DNA of 9,048 bases from Candidatus Hydrogenedentota bacterium. GTDB lineage: Bacteria > Hydrogenedentota > Hydrogenedentia > Hydrogenedentales > SLHB01. How positions within the stretch are numbered: the stretch's first letter is position 1; the number at the start of each line of letters is the position of its first letter. A program made the translations under genes and the position numbers. Shown here piece by piece: positions 5,851 through 9,048 of the stretch. Under the pieces are notes generated by a model that was not told where the DNA came from, made no database searches, and worked only from the letters and a program-made list of their open reading frames with translations. The stretch spans positions 1 through 9,048 of the forward strand of contig JAJDAB010000131.1 of NCBI GenBank assembly GCA_029262095.1. Reading direction: 5' to 3'.

Positions 5851-6684
5851 ATGAAGAAACAGCACTGGAAGACTAATGTACTCGGTACGACGTTGTTGGC
5901 CGTGATGATCGTTTTTGGTGGTTGTGGCGGCGAAAGTGCGGAGGCACCCACGGAGGGCGGGGCGCCAAAAGTCGCCGAGCCTGCCGCTGAATCCACACCA
6001 GCACCTGTGAAAGCGGAACCAGCACCGGCACCCGCCGAGGAAACCGCATCCGCATCGGGCGTTCATGGAAGGGTAACGTTTGATGGGCCGCGCCCCGAGC
6101 GTTCGGTCATCCAGACGGATCGATCCGATCCGAAGTGTGCGATTCTTCACGGTGGCGAACCGACCCTTTCCGAACTTCGTGTGGTGAGTGAGGACGGCGG
6201 CGTGCAACACACGTTCTTGTATGTGAAAGACGCGCCGGAAGGCGATTATCCGTTACCGTCTGAGCCTGCGGTTATCGACCAGGTGGGTTGCATGTATGTT
6301 CCGCATATCGTTGGTATGCGCGCGGGACAACCGTTGAACGTTCAGAACAGTGATGAAACGATTCACAACATTCGCAGCTTCCCGAAGAAAAACAAGGTGT
6401 TTAATATTTCGCAGCCGAAGCCGGGCGTTCGCGAACGGGAATTTCCGATACCGGAGATGGCTGTCAAAATTAAGTGTGATTTCCATCCGTGGATGACGGC
6501 CTATGTATTTGCGATGGAACATCCGTTCTTTGGCGTCACCGATGAGAACGGGCATTTCTCCATCGACGGTTTGCCGGACGGTGAATACACGCTGGTGGCG
6601 TGGCATGAGGTTTGGGGCGAGCAGGAGGCGACACTTACGGTTGCTAATGGCTCGGCTGAAGCGAACTTCACGTATTCGGAATAA
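5851..6684 (+). CDS. Lipoprotein with amicyanin-like cupredoxin motif and Cna-B/carboxypeptidase-regulatory-like tail
   Basis: This is a 277-residue envelope lipoprotein. The signal peptide ends at a lipobox-like F-G-G-C25, so C25 should carry the lipid. Residues ~28-68 are an Ala/Pro/Glu-rich flexible tether. From GVHGRVTFDG (70-79) a beta-rich domain follows. H172 (in DETIHNIRS) and C209-D-F-H212-P-W-M215 form the His plus Cys-x-x-His-x-x-Met set of a type-1 copper site. The two-residue spacings match the short loop of amicyanin (CxxHxxM) rather than that of plastocyanin or azurin. Residues ~222-277 (FFGVTDENGHFSIDGLPDGE, then YTLVAWHE) resemble a carboxypeptidase-regulatory/Cna-B-like beta domain often fused behind such modules. 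A strong ribosome site (AGGAAGGG, 5840-5847) precedes the ATG. It is divergent from the cytochrome/monooxygenase operon and 125 nt upstream of the di-heme peroxidase gene. The role is most likely an outer-face electron carrier. Copper binding is predicted, not shown; homologues are often called only carboxypeptidase-regulatory-like. Confidence 0.82.
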   Translation: MKKQHWKTNVLGTTLLAVMIVFGGCGGESAEAPTEGGAPKVAEPAAESTPAPVKAEPAPAPAEETASASGVHGRVTFDGPRPERSVIQTDRSDPKCAILHGGEPTLSELRVVSEDGGVQHTFLYVKDAPEGDYPLPSEPAVIDQVGCMYVPHIVGMRAGQPLNVQNSDETIHNIRSFPKKNKVFNISQPKPGVREREFPIPEMAVKIKCDFHPWMTAYVFAMEHPFFGVTDENGHFSIDGLPDGEYTLVAWHEVWGEQEATLTVANGSAEANFTYSE

Positions 6685-6706
6685 GCCGGCTATGACAGGC
6701 CGGTTT
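6683..6706 (+). terminator. Stem-loop at the stop of the lipoprotein gene
   Basis: AAGCCGGC (6683-6690) pairs with GCCGGTTT (6699-6706), eight pairs including one G-T, with an 8-nt loop. The 5' arm begins inside the TAA stop. Only three T's follow, so termination may be partial, leaving read-through into the di-heme peroxidase gene. Confidence 0.45.
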
Positions 6707-6720
6707 CACCCCCACGTTGA

Positions 6721-6743
6721 TCCTCTCCCTTCGATGGGGAGGA
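6721..6743. repeat. CCTCTCCC/GGGGAGG intergenic palindrome
   Basis: TCCTC-t-CCC (6721-6729) pairs with GGGGAGGA (6736-6743) around TTCGAT, eight pairs with one bulged T. Its composition resembles dispersed C/G-rich intergenic palindromes seen in many bacterial genomes. Whether it recurs elsewhere in this genome cannot be seen from the window. Confidence 0.4.
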
Positions 6744-6753
6744 AACTGGATCG

Positions 6754-6770
6754 CGATAACAATCGATAAC
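6754..6770 (+). promoter_or_regulatory. Tandem CGATAAC sites upstream of the di-heme peroxidase gene
   Basis: CGATAAC occurs at 6754-6760 and again at 6764-6770, exactly 10 nt apart (one helical turn), ending 39 nt before the ATG. This is the geometry of a tandem activator or repressor site; each copy also resembles a -10 element. No factor can be named. Confidence 0.25.
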
Positions 6771-6797
6771 TCTTTCGCACGTCATGATGTGAAACGC

Positions 6798-6802
6798 GGA
6801 GG
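6798..6802 (+). promoter_or_regulatory. Ribosome binding site fixing the di-heme peroxidase start
   Basis: GGAGG lies seven bases before the ATG at 6810. The reading frame is open further upstream to an ATG at 6717, but those 31 codons cross two palindromes and would bury the signal peptide, so 6810 is preferred. Confidence 0.8.
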
Positions 6803-6809
6803 CGCAGAC

Positions 6810-8162
6810 ATGGGCACATCTCGTATAGCAGCGGCGGTATTGATGTTGGCGGGGATCGCTGGATTGGCTTCGGCGCAGCAGAGTGGCGTTATCGCTGGGC
6901 GAGGCGAAGCGGCGGTTGAAGTCGAGTTGACTGATGAGCAGCAACTCGGCCGCCGCTTGTTCGAGGATATCCGATTCAACAATCCGGGTAGTAACATCAC
7001 TGTGAGTTGTGCGACGTGCCATGTTCCCCATCAGAACTATAAGGGCGAGCGGGCGTATTCGGACTCGGTTTCGCGAAGCATCATTCCTTCGCGTGGGGGG
7101 GGGCGCGACCTTACCTTGCGCAATACGCCGACTCTGCTCGACGCTGCGGATGCGATGGCGTTTAACCATGATGGTGAGTTCGATTCGTTGGAGACCTTGA
7201 TTGAAGCGAAATTGCTTGCTCGCCAGTACGGCTGGACGGATGCGCAGCAGGATGAATCGTCGGCAGAGATTAAGAATGCGCTCGAAGGTGATACCGGTGT
7301 CGCGGGTCTCGCGAATGGGACGTATGTTGAAGAGTTCAAGCGGGCGTTCGACGCTGACCTCGCTGAGACCAACCCGGCCGACACGTTAAAACTCGTGGCG
7401 AAGGCGCTTGCGAGTTTCGTGGGCACGCTTAAGACGACGGATACGGCTCCGTATGACGCGTTCGCGTATTTGAATCGCGTTAATGCGGGCATGGCGGATA
7501 CAGATACTCCAGATGAGTTTTCGTTTCGGTTGTTTGGATTATTGGGAAATCAGGAAGGACGTCTATCGGTGAAGTGGCCGAAGCCTTGGGACGAGACGGT
7601 ATACCAGGGGTTTAAGACGTTCTACCGTGTCCCGGGCGAGGACGAAACGGCTAAGATCGGCAACTGCGTGGCTTGCCACCATCCCCCCCACTTCACCGAC
7701 TACGCGTTTCACAACACCGGCGTGGCGCAGATGGAATATGACGGGGTCCATGGCGATGGCGCTTTCTCGAAGTTGGACGCTGATTCTGTGATCACAGGCC
7801 GCGCCACGAAGGAGGATGCCAACGTCGCGGACCTTGGCCGCGCTGCGCACGTCGATGATGAATCCGAGCTTGGCGCGTTCAAAACGCCGCCGCTCCGGAA
7901 TCTCGGTAAGACCAGCCCCTACATGCACAATGGCGCGTATGAAACTCTGGAAGATGTCATTCGACAAAAAATTCGTGCTTCAGCAATGGCGAAAGCGGGC
8001 ACTTTGCGTAACGCCGATCCGGAATTGTTGCGCATGACGATCACGGAAGATGACGTGGAGGAACTCGCGGCGTTCTTGCGAACACTGGATGAAGTACCGC
8101 CGGAGGATTTCCGGGATATCATTATTAAAGATGTCGATACGCGGAAGATTCTGCCGGAATAA
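6810..8162 (+). CDS. Di-heme cytochrome c peroxidase / MauG-family protein
   Basis: This 450-residue exported protein (signal peptide 1-22, cleaving after ASA) has two c-type heme sites, C67-A-T-C70-H71 and C286-V-A-C289-H290, in the spacing of bacterial cytochrome c peroxidases and MauG. Other family marks are LGRRLFEDIRFN (46-57), LRNTPTLLDAADAMAFNHDG (103-122), SFVGTLKTTDTAPYDAF (202-218), and FKTPPLRNLGKTSPYMHNG (357-375) followed by TLEDVI. Peroxidases of this fold reduce H2O2 with electrons from small cytochromes or cupredoxins; MauG relatives instead oxidise residues of a partner protein. By eye, the position that normally carries the second heme's distal Met or Tyr (TLEEVVExY/M) is K387 here, so ligation may be unusual. 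It follows the cupredoxin lipoprotein, a plausible electron partner, and sits in the same island as the copper monooxygenase. Which reaction it performs cannot be settled from sequence. Confidence 0.92.
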   Translation: MGTSRIAAAVLMLAGIAGLASAQQSGVIAGRGEAAVEVELTDEQQLGRRLFEDIRFNNPGSNITVSCATCHVPHQNYKGERAYSDSVSRSIIPSRGGGRDLTLRNTPTLLDAADAMAFNHDGEFDSLETLIEAKLLARQYGWTDAQQDESSAEIKNALEGDTGVAGLANGTYVEEFKRAFDADLAETNPADTLKLVAKALASFVGTLKTTDTAPYDAFAYLNRVNAGMADTDTPDEFSFRLFGLLGNQEGRLSVKWPKPWDETVYQGFKTFYRVPGEDETAKIGNCVACHHPPHFTDYAFHNTGVAQMEYDGVHGDGAFSKLDADSVITGRATKEDANVADLGRAAHVDDESELGAFKTPPLRNLGKTSPYMHNGAYETLEDVIRQKIRASAMAKAGTLRNADPELLRMTITEDDVEELAAFLRTLDEVPPEDFRDIIIKDVDTRKILPE

Positions 8163-8166
8163 CTTG

Positions 8167-8197
8167 GACACTCTATCGTGCAGTCGGTAGAGGTGTC
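8167..8197 (+). terminator. Long stem-loop after the di-heme peroxidase gene
   Basis: GACAC-TCTATCG (8167-8178) pairs with CGGTAGA-g-GTGTC (8185-8197): twelve pairs including one G-T, one bulged G, and a 6-nt loop. It starts four bases after the TAA. No T-run follows, so it may be an mRNA 3'-end stabiliser or a rho-assisted terminator rather than a classical one. The remaining 8198-8298 shows nothing I can support. Confidence 0.5.
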
Positions 8198-8298
8198 TGA
8201 GCGAATCATGACCGGCCTAGGCACCATCTTGAAGAGCCGTGACGGAAACATCTTTGGATAAGCCTTGGCCTGATATGAATGTCCACACACTTTTTGGC

Positions 8299-8481
8299 TT
8301 AGACGTTTTGGGGCGGATTTTTCGAAACTTGTGTGGCGAGAATTCGTGACGCCCGCAATCCTTCTTTCGCTATCTCATGCTCAATTGGGAATTCGCTTTC
8401 AGTAAAAACAGTAAGAGCGTTGTCAAAGTACACGCTCGGATGTGGCGAATTTAGGAGGCCGAATTCGCTTAACAAAGTCAA
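8299..8481 (-). pseudogene. Out-of-frame C-terminal continuation of the TPR gene
   Basis: These 60 codons continue the neighbouring TPR protein in the -1 frame. They read LTLLSEFG, then YFDNALTVFTESEFP, the same helix signature as YKEALKSFTIERFP in the intact part, and end at TAA 8299-8301 after a non-repetitive tail. If one base is restored beside the tyrosine codon at 8481-8483, LGVCY+LTLL aligns without gap to the preceding repeat LGNAYLEL, and the following FDNAL falls exactly under FERAV. The segment has no ribosome site or convincing start of its own. It is therefore read as the natural C-terminus separated by a frameshift (mutation or assembly error), not as an independent gene. Confidence 0.7.
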
Positions 8482-9048
8482 TAGCAAACTCCCAGGTGTA
8501 GCTGAGCATTTGCTCCTAGTTGAGGCGAATTCCCAGAAGAACAGACATCAACGGCGCGCTCAAAACATTTACGTGCCCGTTCCAGATTGACCTTTCTGTT
8601 GGAATCCTGTAGTTCCAGATACGCATTACCCAGCTTTATCTGGGTGTAGACCCTTTCATGCGGGTACGATTCCGGCGCATATGCTCTCAATGCACTCCTG
8701 AAGAGTGATATCGCTTTCTGAACATCTCGATCGCGAGAATCACCAGATGGGAGATTCAGGTGAGCTTGCGCGAGATTTCGTTGGGTCATGGCCCAGTGAA
8801 TCGGATGATCTCTTAGACTGTATACACCAAGAGCTAGTTCGTAATGTTGGATAGCCTTTCTTGTATTGGAACCCGCTTTGTTAGCAGGAAGTTGCGCATA
8901 CGTATTCCCAATATTATTATGTACTGACGCCCATTCATCCGGAAATCTCTCGATTGTGAACGACTTTAGCGCTTCCTTATAACAAGCAATCGAGGCTAAC
9001 CAATTGGACTTTCCGCCTAATTGTGAATAGGCATTGCCCATGTTTCTT
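8478..9048 (-). CDS. TPR-repeat protein, 5' partial, ends at a premature stop
   Basis: The frame is open through the right edge of the window (RN before the ATG at 9039-9041 fits the repeat), so the true N-terminus is outside. About 189 residues show four tandem helix-pair units with a period of about 46-48 residues: NMGNAYSQL, NNIGNTYAQL, RNLAQAHLNL, IKLGNAYLEL and a final HLGVCY. Each is followed by an Ala-rich helix such as AIQHYELAL and a P-x-x-(W/R)-A/V link. This is the long-period TPR seen in scaffold and signalling proteins, sometimes with a CHAT peptidase or kinase domain at the other end. Such arrays bind other proteins; no catalytic domain is visible here. The stop at 8478-8480 interrupts a repeat after its first half-helix, which suggests truncation. 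Base composition looks more AT-rich than in the redox genes. It converges on the di-heme peroxidase gene. Confidence 0.82.
   Translation of the reverse strand, partial: RNMGNAYSQLGGKSNWLASIACYKEALKSFTIERFPDEWASVHNNIGNTYAQLPANKAGSNTRKAIQHYELALGVYSLRDHPIHWAMTQRNLAQAHLNLPSGDSRDRDVQKAISLFRSALRAYAPESYPHERVYTQIKLGNAYLELQDSNRKVNLERARKCFERAVDVCSSGNSPQLGANAQLHLGVCY

Noticed and set aside
5542..6210. A 222-codon minus-strand frame through the divergent spacer
   Set aside because: It overlaps the starts of both divergent genes and shows low-complexity GCGCG/Arg runs; the signal peptides of the real genes explain the region better.
6690..7169. A 159-codon minus-strand frame over the start of the di-heme peroxidase gene
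   Set aside because: It is antisense to the signal peptide and first heme motif and starts in no plausible context.
8283..8336. CCACAC (8283-8288) and GTGTGG (8331-8336) as a terminator or operator
   Set aside because: Six pairs with a 42-nt gap, partly inside the TPR 3' coding segment, are too weak to support.
8478..8487. Programmed -1 frameshifting in the TPR gene
   Set aside because: The region GGAGTTTGCTATTGAC contains no X-XXY-YYZ heptamer in the zero frame and no clear downstream stimulatory structure; simple loss of one T is enough.

Overview
The window looks like a piece of a free-living, Gram-negative-type bacterial chromosome. A lipoprotein, several exported c-type cytochromes and a copper monooxygenase imply an envelope-associated redox compartment. 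The gene families resemble those common in Planctomycetota, Verrucomicrobiota, Acidobacteriota and Hydrogenedentota-like genomes: a heme-fused PHM-like monooxygenase, a cupredoxin lipoprotein with a carboxypeptidase-regulatory-like tail, a GASAGGH esterase with a signal peptide, a GxxExxY protein flanked by ACAGGAT repeats, and a TPR array. This taxonomic reading is inference from family memory; there is no rRNA gene to confirm it. No tRNA, rRNA, CRISPR array, integrase or transposase was seen.

Layout. At the left edge is the C-terminal half of hemN (1-677, +). It converges, across a short palindrome-bearing gap, on a GT39/ArnT-like membrane glycosyltransferase (727-2268, -). Next is a roughly 614-bp cassette (2307-2920) carrying a GxxExxY PD-(D/E)XK-fold protein. 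It is bounded by 25-bp inverted repeats, each built from three tandem ACAGGAT-like units.

The core of the window (2961-8162) is a divergent redox island. Leftward from about 5.67 kb runs a tight three-gene operon: a membrane-anchored cytochrome c'-like protein, a c-heme/PHM-like type-2 copper monooxygenase, and a secreted alpha/beta hydrolase. Rightward runs a lipoprotein with an amicyanin-like copper-loop motif, followed by a di-heme MauG/cytochrome-c-peroxidase homologue. The 178-bp divergent spacer holds several palindromes and a plausible sigma70 promoter. The simplest joint reading is an extracytoplasmic oxidative pathway. The monooxygenase would hydroxylate or cleave an organic substrate, the cytochromes and cupredoxin would carry electrons, the di-heme enzyme would use peroxide or modify a partner protein, and the esterase would process a substrate or product. 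The substrate is unknown.

At the right edge (8299-9048, -) is the C-terminal part of a TPR-repeat protein. It appears broken by a one-base frameshift about 60 codons before its natural end. The repeat continues without gap in the -1 frame.
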